64,000 bases of DNA from Lysobacter antibioticus (lineage in GTDB: Bacteria > Pseudomonadota > Gammaproteobacteria > Xanthomonadales > Xanthomonadaceae). Positions within the stretch are counted from its first letter, which is position 1. The number at the start of each line of letters is the position of its first letter. The notes below the pieces were generated by a model that had not been told where the DNA came from, searched no databases, and saw nothing but the letters and a program-made list of their open reading frames with translations. The position numbers and the translations under genes are program-made. Below are positions 40,761-48,080 of this stretch, piece after piece. Where the stretch lies: assembly GCF_001442535.1 (NCBI RefSeq), contig NZ_CP013141.1, forward strand, positions 2,825,574 to 2,889,573, written 5' to 3'.

Positions 40761-41548
40761 AGCTTGATCTTGTCGCGATAACTGCGCGACAGCTTCAACT
40801 CGTGTCCGGAGTCGAGCAGAAGAAAATACTCGCCATTGAGGTGGGGGCGCATCTCCTTGACCCGGCCGAGGTTGACGATGGCCGAGCGGTGGATACGCGC
40901 GAATTTATGCGGATCGAGGCGTCGTTCCAGTTGCTGCATCGTGCCGCGCAGGACGTGGGTTTCGTCGTTGGCGTGGATGCACATGTAGTCGCCGGCTGCA
41001 TCGATCCAGCGGACCGAGTCGGCGTCGATGCGCAGCAGACGATGGCCGTCCTTGATCGTCAGTTTGGAGCCGGCGCGCGGATCCTCGTCGCCCAATAGGC
41101 CGTCGACCTTCGATCGATGCGTTCCGGGCAGGGTCGCAATGAACTTGAGCAGGCGTTCGTAGTGATCCTCGGTCTTGCGCGCGGCCAGGCGCGAACGCGC
41201 GCGCTCGACCGACTCGTCCAGGCGCGCGTCGTCGACCGGCTTGAGCAGGTAGTCGAGCGCGCTCGCGGCGAACGCGGCGATGGCGTAGTGGTCGTAGGCG
41301 GTAACGAAAACCGTCAAAGGGATCTGCGCCGCCGGCAGCATGCGCAACAGCTCGAAGCCGTCGATCCCTGGCATTTGCACGTCGAGGAACATCAACTGCG
41401 GACGCAGGGCGGAAATGGCGTGGAAAGCTTCGCGGCCATTGCCGGCTTCGCCGACGATTTCGATATCCTCGTGGCGGCCCAGCCGCAGTTCCAGGCCTCG
41501 CCGCGCCAAGGCTTCGTCGTCGACGATCAATGTGCGGATCTTTTTCAT
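40751..41548 (-). CDS. LytTR-family response regulator (system 1)
   Basis: 265 residues from ATG 41548 (an upstream in-frame GTG at 41563 would add 5). Receiver: acidic pair DDE near residue 10, phospho-Asp about 56 in LMFLDVQMPGIDGFELL, Thr in VFVTAYD, Lys in LLKPVD. LytTR DNA-binding domain from about 155: LTIKDGHRLLRIDADSVRWIDAAGDYMCIHAND, RIHRSAIVNLGRVKEM, LKLSRSYRDK. It lies 16 nt after the stop of the LytS-type kinase gene on the same strand, so the two form an operon and almost certainly a cognate pair. Confidence 0.92.
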   Translation of the reverse strand: MKKIRTLIVDDEALARRGLELRLGRHEDIEIVGEAGNGREAFHAISALRPQLMFLDVQMPGIDGFELLRMLPAAQIPLTVFVTAYDHYAIAAFAASALDYLLKPVDDARLDESVERARSRLAARKTEDHYERLLKFIATLPGTHRSKVDGLLGDEDPRAGSKLTIKDGHRLLRIDADSVRWIDAAGDYMCIHANDETHVLRGTMQQLERRLDPHKFARIHRSAIVNLGRVKEMRPHLNGEYFLLLDSGHELKLSRSYRDKIKLLT

Positions 41549-41564
41549 CTCGGGCCTCTTCACC

Positions 41565-42662
41565 TCAGGCCTTCCGCGCGGTTGCGAACGGCAGCCGGAT
41601 ATGCACGTCCACGCCGCCAGACTCGCGGTTGCGGATGTTCAGCTGCTGGCGCTCGCCGTACAGTATGCGCAGGCGCTCGCGGGTATTGGCCAGGCCAACG
41701 GGGGCATGCCCGTCGGCCGTCGGCTCGGCTTCGGCGAAGCCGGGGCCGTCGTCGCGCAGATGCAGATCGAGCATGTCGCCGTCGAGCCGCCCGATGAGTT
41801 CGATGCATCCGCCTTCTTCTCGCTTGGACACCGCGTACTTGATCGCATTCTCGATCAGCGGCTGCAGGATCAGACTCGGTACCAGCGCATCGCGCGCCGC
41901 AGGTTCGATGTCCACGATCATCTGCAGGCGATCGCCGAAACGCACCTGTTCGATGCCCAGGTAAAGATTGAGCGCTTCGACCTCCTGCGCCAGCGCGACC
42001 GGCTGCTCGGGGTCGGAATCGAGCGAGCGACGCAGGAACGCCGACAGGCTTGCGACCATGCGGTAGGCCGTGTCCCGTTTGTCGTCGAGGACCAAGGTGG
42101 AGATGGCGTTGAGCGTGTTGAAGAGAAAGTGCGGATTGAGCTGGTAGCGCAGCATCTTGATCTGCGCGGCGTGCGCGGCGTTCTGCGCGCGCAGCGCCGC
42201 CTCTTTCTGCTGCTGCAACTGCAGCGCGAACTTGATTCCGAAGTACAGCCCGCTCCACGACAACAGGATGTAGAGCGTCGAAGTGAAGTACCACAGATAG
42301 CCGAAAATGCTGCGGATCCGGCAATCGTCGCAGTAGCTGAAGGCGATGGTCACGTAAAGCTTCATCTGCACCAGCGTGGCCAGCACGAGCAGCGCGATCG
42401 CGGCGGCGGTCATCTGCGGCACCGACAGGCCCCATAGGCGCCGATAGCCCAGGCGCAGCAGGCTGGTGACGGCGAAGCCGCAGGCGGCTACGGAAAGCGA
42501 GACGGAGACATAGTGCAGCGGCTTGCCGTCGCCCATCGCGGTGGTGAAGTGGAGGATGAAATAGCCGAACCAGCCGATGCTCTGCAAGGGCCAGAACAGA
42601 CGCTTCGAGGCTGCCGACATCGAATCGGTCAAGACGATGGAACTCATATGGAGATTCTTCAT
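41565..42662 (-). CDS. LytS-type sensor histidine kinase (system 1)
   Basis: 365 residues (ATG 42662; ATG 42647 also possible). Four to five transmembrane helices fill residues 20-145 (LQSIGWFGYFILHF, VSVSLSVAACGFAVTSLL, MTAAAIALLVLATLV, YLWYFTSTLYILLSWSGLY). A coiled-coil linker (QLQQQKEAALRAQNAAHAA) leads to the His_kinase domain with His178 in YQLNPHFLFNTLNAIS, then the ATPase part with LIENAIKYAV and DDGPGF, ending in ANTRERLRILYG. A Cys pair in YCDDC within a loop could sense redox or metal. It partners the LytTR regulator immediately downstream. Confidence 0.92.
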   Translation of the reverse strand: MKNLHMSSIVLTDSMSAASKRLFWPLQSIGWFGYFILHFTTAMGDGKPLHYVSVSLSVAACGFAVTSLLRLGYRRLWGLSVPQMTAAAIALLVLATLVQMKLYVTIAFSYCDDCRIRSIFGYLWYFTSTLYILLSWSGLYFGIKFALQLQQQKEAALRAQNAAHAAQIKMLRYQLNPHFLFNTLNAISTLVLDDKRDTAYRMVASLSAFLRRSLDSDPEQPVALAQEVEALNLYLGIEQVRFGDRLQMIVDIEPAARDALVPSLILQPLIENAIKYAVSKREEGGCIELIGRLDGDMLDLHLRDDGPGFAEAEPTADGHAPVGLANTRERLRILYGERQQLNIRNRESGGVDVHIRLPFATARKA

Positions 42663-42825
42663 GGCAGGCGGCCACTATGAATTACTCGCTACCCACTGTG
42701 AAGACGATTCCTTGGGCTCAACGCCTCGTCGCATCTCAGCCACGGTCTGCCGCACGATCTGCAGACTTCCGCTTCCGGGTCCTGCCTAATGAGCGGATCG
42801 ATCCGACTCGGCGACAAAGATAACT

Positions 42826-43260
42826 ATGCTGACATTCTCCTTGATCATGGCGGCGGCAGGCGCGGCGGCCCCAGCCCCGGCGAACGTCGATCCGGCGACG
42901 GTCGCCGCCATCGAGGCGACCTGCTTCGATTATGTGGACGGTCAGCTCGAGGCGGCCCCGGACCGCGTCGCGCGCGCATTGCACCCGGACCTGGCCAAGC
43001 GCGCGGTGATCGGGGACACGCCTTACGAGCGGCTCGGCTTGCGGCGCATGTCCAAGGAAGAACTGGTGGCGCTGACCAAGCAGGGGGCGCTGAAGACGTC
43101 GAAGGAACAGTGGGACCGCAGCTGCCGCGTGCTCGACGTGGTCGGCAATGCCGCGTCGGTGCGCCTGGAAACCCCGTGGTTCGTCGACTATTTCCACATG
43201 GGGAAATTCGACGGCAAATGGATCATCGTCAATGCCTTGTGGTACAGCAAGCCGAAGTGA
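42826..43260 (+). CDS. Secreted NTF2-like (lumazine-binding-type) protein
   Basis: 144 residues from ATG 42826. A short hydrophobic leader (LTFSLIMAAAGAAAPAPA) suggests export. NTF2-like fold: AAIEATCFDYVDGQLEAAPDRVARALHPDLAKRAVI, then LVALTKQGALKT and ASVRLETPWFVDYFHMGKFDGKWIIVNALWYSKP. This matches the putative lumazine-binding (PF12893-type) group. Function unknown. It is divergent from the kinase gene upstream, so the about 160-bp gap may hold both promoters. Confidence 0.8.
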   Translation: MLTFSLIMAAAGAAAPAPANVDPATVAAIEATCFDYVDGQLEAAPDRVARALHPDLAKRAVIGDTPYERLGLRRMSKEELVALTKQGALKTSKEQWDRSCRVLDVVGNAASVRLETPWFVDYFHMGKFDGKWIIVNALWYSKPK

Positions 43261-43311
43261 GTCGCGCGTCGTCGATAAGGCCGTGGTCGCGAAATCCATA
43301 CGGGGTATGTA

Positions 43312-44388
43312 ATGAGACGTGTTGTCCTGGTGGCGCTCTGCGTGCTGGCGCCGGCTTGCACGCCGATGAATCCTGCCGAGCCAGCGGCAGCCTCGCTCAA
43401 GCCACCGGTGTCCGTGCAGACGCCGGGTGCCGCGCTTGGCGGCGAGCGCCAGTTGGCTTCGCCGCAAGCCGATGCCGCACGACTGCTGGGTGCTGGCTGG
43501 TTGTCGGGCACGCGCAACGATTACAACCTCAGCACCGATTCCGGGCAGCACGCGATGGTGTTCGCACGTTCGGCGGCGAACTTCAAGGACAGCCGGATCT
43601 GGTTTGTACGACGGGACGGAAGCGGTTGGGGCGAGGCTGCCGAGGCGTCATTCACCGATCCGCGCTATCGCGACTCCGATCCCTGGTTGGCGCCTGACGG
43701 CCGAACGCTCTATTTCGTTTCCAACCGTCCGCTCAGCGGCGAGGCGCCGAGCTCCAGCCTGGATATCTGGCGCGTCGGCCTGGAGGACGGGCGTTTCGGT
43801 GTGCCCGAGCACCTCGATGCGCTGGCCAGCGATGGCGAGGAACTCGGTCCGGAATTGCACGATGGTTGGTTGTACTTCAACAGCTCGCGCAAGGGCGGGC
43901 CGGCGAAACTGGCGATCTACCGGGCGCGCGTGAACGGTGGTGGCTTCGATGCGCCGCAGCCATTGGGCGCGCCGTTCAACGACGGCGCGATTCAAGGCGA
44001 CTTCACCCTCTCGTCGGATGGCGGTCTGGCCGTATTCTGGAGCCAGCGCAGCGGCTCCCCGGATGCGAATCTGTTCGCCGCCTGTCGAACGGACGACGGC
44101 TGGTCGGCGGCGGTGCGCTTGCCGCCACCGATCAACGCAGCCGGCATGGACTTCACCCCGTCCCTCACCGCCGACGGCAAGGAATTGCGTTTCGCCAGCA
44201 TGCGCACCTCGGCGCACGCCGACGATGCCGCTCAGGTGTTGAACGGGCAAGCGAATATCTATGTGGTCCCGACGGCATTGGTGACTCAGGCACTCGCCGG
44301 AGAGCGGAGCAAGGGCGGCTGCAGCCCCACGGTCGCGCGCGAATCTTCCGCAGCAGTACGGCCTATCGGGGCAGGAGACCGGTCATGA
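43312..44388 (+). CDS. TolB-like PD40 beta-propeller lipoprotein
   Basis: 358 residues. Lipoprotein signal VVLVALCVLAPAC, then a Pro/Ala linker and a beta-propeller of WD40-like PD40 repeats: DSDPWLAPDGRTLYFVSNRP, GPELHDGWLYFNSSRKGG, GDFTLSSDGGLAVFWSQRSG, FTPSLTADGKELRFASMR. These D-x(2)-P--s-DG--lyF-S-R repeats are characteristic of TolB C-terminal-type propellers. Anchored probably in the outer membrane, with a scaffold or binding role unknown. It begins 51 nt after the NTF2-like gene, so the two may be co-transcribed. Confidence 0.85.
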   Translation: MRRVVLVALCVLAPACTPMNPAEPAAASLKPPVSVQTPGAALGGERQLASPQADAARLLGAGWLSGTRNDYNLSTDSGQHAMVFARSAANFKDSRIWFVRRDGSGWGEAAEASFTDPRYRDSDPWLAPDGRTLYFVSNRPLSGEAPSSSLDIWRVGLEDGRFGVPEHLDALASDGEELGPELHDGWLYFNSSRKGGPAKLAIYRARVNGGGFDAPQPLGAPFNDGAIQGDFTLSSDGGLAVFWSQRSGSPDANLFAACRTDDGWSAAVRLPPPINAAGMDFTPSLTADGKELRFASMRTSAHADDAAQVLNGQANIYVVPTALVTQALAGERSKGGCSPTVARESSAAVRPIGAGDRS

Positions 44389-44489
44389 GCAGCGCATTAC
44401 CGGATCGGTTTCGACCCGGTGCCGTCGTTGCCGCCAACGCAAGCGAGCCCCGGGGCCGCCACCGCGAGGCCAGCTTACTTTGTGCTGCC

Positions 44490-44969
44490 TCAGCCGCGCC
44501 GAGCCGCCTCGATCGTCGCGATGTCGATCTTGGTCATCTCCATCATCGCGTCGAAGGCGCGCTTGGCGGCGGCCGGGTCGGGATCGGTGATCGCCGCGGT
44601 CAGGGCGCGCGGCGTGATCTGCCACGACAGCCCCCACTTGTCCTTGCACCAACCGCAAGCGCTGGTCTGGCCGCCGTTGTCGACGATCGCGTTCCATAGA
44701 CGGTCCGTCTCGGCTTGGTCGTCGGTCGCCACCTGAAACGAGAAGGCCTCGTTGTGCTTGAAGGCCGGCCCGCCGTTCAAGCCGAGACAGGGGATGCCCA
44801 GCACCGTGAATTCGACGGTCAGGACATCGCCCTGTCTACCCGAGGGAAAGTCGCCGGGCGCGTGATGCACGGCCCCGACCGCGCTGTCGGGAAACGTCTC
44901 GGCATAGAACTTCGCGGCGTCCAGTGCGGTGCCGTCGTACCACAGGCAGATCGTGTTTTTGCTGACCAT
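44490..44969 (-). CDS. VOC-family PhnB-like protein
   Basis: 159 residues with AGGAGA before ATG 44969. The vicinal-oxygen-chelate fold of the PhnB / 3-demethylubiquinone-9 3-methyltransferase-like group is clear: ICLWYDGTALDAAKFYAETFPDS, GDVLTVEFTVLGIPCLGLNGGP, FSFQVATDDQAETDRLWNAIVDNGG, CGWCKDKWGLSWQITP, and a C-terminal AFDAMMEMTKIDIATIEAA helix. Catalytic function in this group is generally unproven despite the name. Complete length, cytoplasmic, single gene converging with the propeller lipoprotein. Confidence 0.9.
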   Translation of the reverse strand: MVSKNTICLWYDGTALDAAKFYAETFPDSAVGAVHHAPGDFPSGRQGDVLTVEFTVLGIPCLGLNGGPAFKHNEAFSFQVATDDQAETDRLWNAIVDNGGQTSACGWCKDKWGLSWQITPRALTAAITDPDPAAAKRAFDAMMEMTKIDIATIEAARRG

Positions 44970-45343
44970 TCCGATTCTCCTCGTTCAGTGGCGCGCATCG
45001 GGTTGCGCGGGAAGTCGAGCTGCGTCGTTGTCTTGCCGGCCAGGGGTGCACGGGATCGTCGCGCGGCGCCGATTCCATGGAATCGAATCTGCGCTGCGCC
45101 GGGCTCAGGGGCGATGCGCACTTCTGGGGACCGGGCAGGGTACGGCCCGGGCGGCCGTTCGAGGATCCTACTCTTGTGGGGCGCGTTGGTCGGGCGCCAA
45201 TGATCGATCCGGGGATATTCCGCTGTTCTGAAGCGTTCGTTAAAAAAGCATGGAGTCGTTGCGTCGGCCCTCCGAGGCACTAGCATGAGCGCCTCGTTTG
45301 CTTGTCTTTTTCATTGCCCTGTCGCCCTTCAAGGAGGAATGCG

Positions 45344-45652
45344 ATGAAGCTTTATCACCGGATCAGTGTCGTCATCAGTCTGCTATGCCTGGGGACTTGG
45401 GTTTACGCCCACCTGGGCTATCGCTCGCCCGGGGCTCACGACGGCCAGGGCCCCGATCCCCTCGGCGTGATGCTGTACCTCGCGGCGTGGGTGGTGGGCG
45501 GCTTGCTGCTGCATTCGACCCTGGTCTCGACGTGGTTGGCGACCAGCAAGCGCAACGCTGAGCGGGTGCGCGAAGGCGGTCGCGGCTTGTGGCTCCAGGC
45601 GGCAGGGTGGGCGGTGCTGGCGTTCTGCGTCTGGCCTTGGTTGTCGCTGTAA
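45344..45652 (+). CDS. Small membrane protein
   Basis: 102 residues from ATG 45344 with AAGGAGG upstream; frames extending upstream lack a ribosome site. Three hydrophobic stretches: ISVVISLLCLGTWVYAHLG, LGVMLYLAAWVVGGLLLHSTLVSTWLA, and WLQAAGWAVLAFCVWPWLSL, joined by a basic loop (TSKRNAERVREGGRG). No family recognised. It is 21 nt upstream of a second small membrane protein gene and the two are probably co-expressed. The pair sits just before attC-like site C1. Confidence 0.75.
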   Translation: MKLYHRISVVISLLCLGTWVYAHLGYRSPGAHDGQGPDPLGVMLYLAAWVVGGLLLHSTLVSTWLATSKRNAERVREGGRGLWLQAAGWAVLAFCVWPWLSL

Positions 45653-45673
45653 GTCCCGCTCCAGGCTCTGACC

Positions 45674-45970
45674 ATGCGTGCCAAGACAGCATTCTCCACC
45701 GCCTTCCTTGCGACGATCTTCATCGCGTTCCTGGCCAATGCGGTTCCCTATCTCCTCACTCGTCAGGCCTATCAACGCGATGGCCAGGAAGTGGCCGGCT
45801 TTCCTTTTCTGTTCCGCAAGGTCGGAGGGGACTGCGGCGTATCGGTCTGCGACAGCTACGGCTTTCATCCCGCTCATTTCGCTGCCGACGCGGGACTTGC
45901 GCTGGCCTGCGCTACGCTTGCCGGCTACATTGCGCTGCGATGGGTCGAGCGCGTCCAGGCTGGGGCCTAG
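45674..45970 (+). CDS. Small membrane protein ending in an attC-like core
   Basis: 98 residues. Helix 1 AFLATIFIAFLANAVPYLL, a periplasmic loop with a Cys pair (GGDCGVSVCDSYG), and helix 2 FAADAGLALACATLAGYIAL. The stop TAG falls inside GCCTAGC, the left core of attC-like site C1, so the gene's 3' end has cassette geometry. Only 21 nt separate it from the previous small membrane protein, so both could belong to one two-gene cassette. Function unknown. Confidence 0.72.
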   Translation: MRAKTAFSTAFLATIFIAFLANAVPYLLTRQAYQRDGQEVAGFPFLFRKVGGDCGVSVCDSYGFHPAHFAADAGLALACATLAGYIALRWVERVQAGA

Positions 45971-46023
45971 CGATTCATTCGAGCCGCAGCCGTTCCGCTG
46001 TTGGCTTTAACCTGGCGTTGGGG
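45965..46023 (+). other. attC-like site C1 (best preserved)
   Basis: Exactly 59 bp. Left core GCCTAGC, then GATTCATTCGAGCCGCAGC, loop CGTTCC, GCTGTTGGCTTTAACC, TGGC and right core GTTGGGG. The right core follows the GTTRRRY rule in its first six positions, the left core approximates RYYYAAC, and the central arms GCCGCAGC / GCTG-TTGGC pair. Confidence 0.72.
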
Positions 46024-46037
46024 GCGCCGAAAACCGC

Positions 46038-46469
46038 ATGGCCAAGCTCAAGATCACCTCCGTGCCCCCGGGCGAAGCGCCGGATTGGGTGCGGCAGCAT
46101 TGGGTGGGGCTCGCTTTGCCGCTGCCCGACGGTTGCGAAGCGCCGGTGACGCTGCCCACCTTCGGGGTGCTTAGCACTCCCAAGACTCGGATCGGCCAGT
46201 ACCTGGCTCGCTTCTTCGGCCGGGCCCGCACCGAGACCGGATACTTGGTCGAGTCTCTCCCCGCGTTCGACTTGCTCGCTCAATCCAGTCGGGAAGCCGC
46301 CGACTGGTGGCGCGCCCATACGCCCGAGCTGGCCCAACCCGGGCAGTATTTGTTGTTCCAAGTCGGCGTCGGCCATGTGCAACCGTCGGATGCGTCCGAG
46401 CGATTCGCTCAAGCCGAAGTCGGTTCGGAGCCCGGCTCGAACCAAGTCCAGGCTGCTCATCGCCCATGA
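46038..46469 (+). CDS. Hypothetical protein whose 3' end overlaps an attC-like site
   Basis: 143 residues from ATG 46038, 14 nt after attC-like site C1. Opening MAKLKITSVPPGEAPDWVRQ, a core with LPTFGVLSTPKTRIGQYLARFFG, and YLVESLPAFDLLAQSSREAADWWRAHTPELAQPGQYLLFQVGVGHV. Soluble, no known domain. The last about 23 codons are encoded by attC-like site C2, as happens when cassette genes run into their recombination site. The stop overlaps the next start (ATGA). It may be an acquired cassette gene with a tail added by the site. Confidence 0.65.
   Translation: MAKLKITSVPPGEAPDWVRQHWVGLALPLPDGCEAPVTLPTFGVLSTPKTRIGQYLARFFGRARTETGYLVESLPAFDLLAQSSREAADWWRAHTPELAQPGQYLLFQVGVGHVQPSDASERFAQAEVGSEPGSNQVQAAHRP
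46395..46459 (+). other. attC-like site C2, inside a coding frame
   Basis: About 65 bp. Left core like TCCGAGC, GATTCGCTCAAGCCGA, central arms GCCGA...CCCGGCTCG, right core like GCTGCTC. GATTCGCTCAAGCCGA is very close to the canonical left half; the right half is eroded. It lies in the 3' end of the 46038 frame, 6 nt before the next start. Confidence 0.55.
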
Positions 46470-47080
46470 CCTGGTACGCAGACGAAATCGTCCTTCGCGC
46501 CAGTGACGAGGCTTTGGAATCGGTCGCTGCCTCGCCGTGGTTGGCGCCGTTCGCCTATCACATCCGCTCACTCGCTGGGCACGTATGGCATCGGAAGGAG
46601 CTTCGGCACGGCCTTCCCGATGGTGGGTTGCTTGTCATCCGTCCTGTGTGCGGCAAGTCATCGCACTGGAGCGACTGGCACCACACCGAGGTACTCGACT
46701 GGACCGGGCTGCCATGTGAGTCGGCCGCCGAAGAGCTGCTGGATACGGAAGTTACACAGTGCCTGTCGGAGTATCTTGACGAAGAGTCGGTGCCGCCCTT
46801 GCAGCTGCGCAGGGCCGTCGCGACGCTTGCGGCCGGGCTGCGACAACCGGTTTTCTACTACGGATGTGCGATGTGGGGCGGCGACATCGAACACGAGTAT
46901 TCCCTCGTGTATGGGCCTGAGGAATCGATCGTGCTCACAAACACCATCCCTCACATCGTAGAGCCGCCCGTCGACGCGCTCCGCGCCGGACTCCATAGCA
47001 TCGGTCTGGAGCTGCCGACCGGATACTTCGCGCCGCATACCAGGAGCTTTCCGTGGCAGGCGCACAAACTCCGGCAATAA
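46466..47080 (+). CDS. Hypothetical protein in cassette cluster C
   Basis: 204 residues from ATG 46466, overlapping the previous stop by ATGA and starting just after attC-like site C2. MTWYADEIVLRASDEALESVAASPWLAPFAYH, WSDWHHTEVLDWTGLPCESAAEELLDTEV, VFYYGCAMWGGDIEHEYSLVYGPEESIVL, LELPTGYFAPHTRSFPW. It is rich in Trp/His and acidic, cytoplasmic, with no known family. The stop is directly before site C3 (47082), so it fills one cassette interval. Codon use is normal for the region. Confidence 0.75.
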   Translation: MTWYADEIVLRASDEALESVAASPWLAPFAYHIRSLAGHVWHRKELRHGLPDGGLLVIRPVCGKSSHWSDWHHTEVLDWTGLPCESAAEELLDTEVTQCLSEYLDEESVPPLQLRRAVATLAAGLRQPVFYYGCAMWGGDIEHEYSLVYGPEESIVLTNTIPHIVEPPVDALRAGLHSIGLELPTGYFAPHTRSFPWQAHKLRQ

Positions 47081-47081
47081 G

Positions 47082-47135
47082 GTCCGATAGATCGTTCGGC
47101 TCGAAGCCGCTTCGCGAGCGGTCAGTCGACGTAAA
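47082..47135 (+). other. Eroded attC-like site C3
   Basis: Left core GTCCGAT, ATCGTTCGGCTCGAAGCCGC, TTCGCGAGCGG. The left part and the CTCGAAGC/GCTTCGCGAG hairpin are recognisable; the TCGGCTTAA half and right core are not. It lies between two plus-strand genes. Confidence 0.4.
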
Positions 47136-47262
47136 GCCCTTGGCGGACGACTTCATGGCAATCGCGGTTAGACCAACCCATCTCTGCTGTGGTCTGCAGC
47201 AATAACATGCGCATTACGGTAGGCTCGCCCCAGGCCTCGGCAGGACCCAGACGGGACTTAAG

Positions 47263-47733
47263 ATGCGAATCGCTTTCGACATGGATGGCACCTTGACGCC
47301 GTTGGGTAAAGCGCAATTCCCTTCGGCGGTGCTGAGGTTCCCGATGAACTTGTTCTTTCGGGAGCCGTTGCGAGAAGGCGCTATCGAGTTGATGCGCGAG
47401 TTACAAGCCGATGGTCATGAACTATGGATCTATACCTCTTCGCTTAGGTCGAAAGCCTACCTTCACCTTTGGCTGTTCTTCGCAGGTATCCGTTTGGGCG
47501 GCGTGGTCAATGGAGTTTCTCATTCAAGCGCTTTGCGCGGGAAACCCTTAGCCCCATCCAAATTTCCTCCGGCTTTCGGCATAGACCTGCTTGTCGATGA
47601 TTCCGAGGGGGTGATGCTGGAGGGCGAGATGCACGGGTTCTGCGTTCTTGTTGTTGACTCCGGGGATCCGCACTGGGCCTGTAAGGTAAAGGCGGCCTGC
47701 CAAGTCCCGACTGGTGATTCAATCAAGGCATAG
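47263..47733 (+). CDS. HAD-superfamily phosphatase-like protein, cassette-like
   Basis: 156 residues from ATG 47263. The HAD catalytic motif I is at the very start (Asp6 and Asp8 in FDMDGTLTP), motif II Thr/Ser in LWIYTSSLR, a Lys in RGKPLAPSK as motif III, and motif IV acids in LLVDDSEGV. Small, with a C1-type helical insertion (LRFPMNLFFREPLREGAIELM). Likely a hydrolase of a phosphate ester; the substrate is unknown. The stop TAG lies in GCATAGC, an attC-like left core. Codon use is a little more A/T-rich than chromosomal neighbours. Confidence 0.82.
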   Translation: MRIAFDMDGTLTPLGKAQFPSAVLRFPMNLFFREPLREGAIELMRELQADGHELWIYTSSLRSKAYLHLWLFFAGIRLGGVVNGVSHSSALRGKPLAPSKFPPAFGIDLLVDDSEGVMLEGEMHGFCVLVVDSGDPHWACKVKAACQVPTGDSIKA

Positions 47734-47765
47734 CCGTTTGGTGGCTTGCCCGAAGCGTTTATCCT
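47728..47765 (+). other. Very weak attC-like remnant C4
   Basis: GCATAGC core holding a stop codon, then GGTGGCTTGCCCGAAGCG and GTTTATCC. Shorter than a full site and without a GCCGA/TCGGC stem. Listed because position and stop-in-core geometry match the other sites. Confidence 0.25.
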
Positions 47766-47828
47766 GTTTCGGTTTCTTCATTGCCTGCGAGTGGGGCCAT
47801 ATTCAGTGCGCTTTCCTTGCTTATTGGC

Positions 47829-48014
47829 ATGATTGCTCTGGTCAGGATTCTGGCCTTGGTCGTGTGTAACCCGGCGTTTTATAATCCGCCTTCGTTCCAG
47901 AAAGGCCTAGCCAGAATCGTTCCTGCGCTGACAGAAGGGTTTTCGATATGGCGCATAGGCTATAGGTCGCGGGCGGGGTCTTGGCCATTGGGCTTTAGGG
48001 GCGAGCGGGTCTGA
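47829..48014 (+). CDS. Small membrane protein, cassette-like
   Basis: 61 residues if the start is ATG 47829; the frame is open from TTG 47781, which would add another hydrophobic segment. One helix (MIALVRILALVVCNPAFY), then a soluble tail PPSFQKGLARIVPALTEGFSIWRIGYRSRAG. Base composition is more A/T-rich than the surroundings. The TGA stop lies inside GTCTGAT, the left core of attC-like site C5. No ribosome site stands out, a common trait of cassette genes. Function unknown. Confidence 0.5.
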   Translation: MIALVRILALVVCNPAFYNPPSFQKGLARIVPALTEGFSIWRIGYRSRAGSWPLGFRGERV

Positions 48015-48072
48015 TGATTAACTCGAGCCGGGCCGCTTCGAGGTTCGGCTTAATCAATCCTCGAATCGCAGG
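48009..48072 (+). other. attC-like site C5
   Basis: Left core GTCTGAT (contains the TGA stop), GATTAACTCGAGCCGGGCC, GCTTCGAGGTTCGGCTTAATC. The central GAGCCG / TTCGGCTTAA arms are well kept; the right core is not clear. It ends just before the glyoxalase-like gene (start 48081). Confidence 0.6.
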
Positions 48073-48080
48073 AGCATCCT

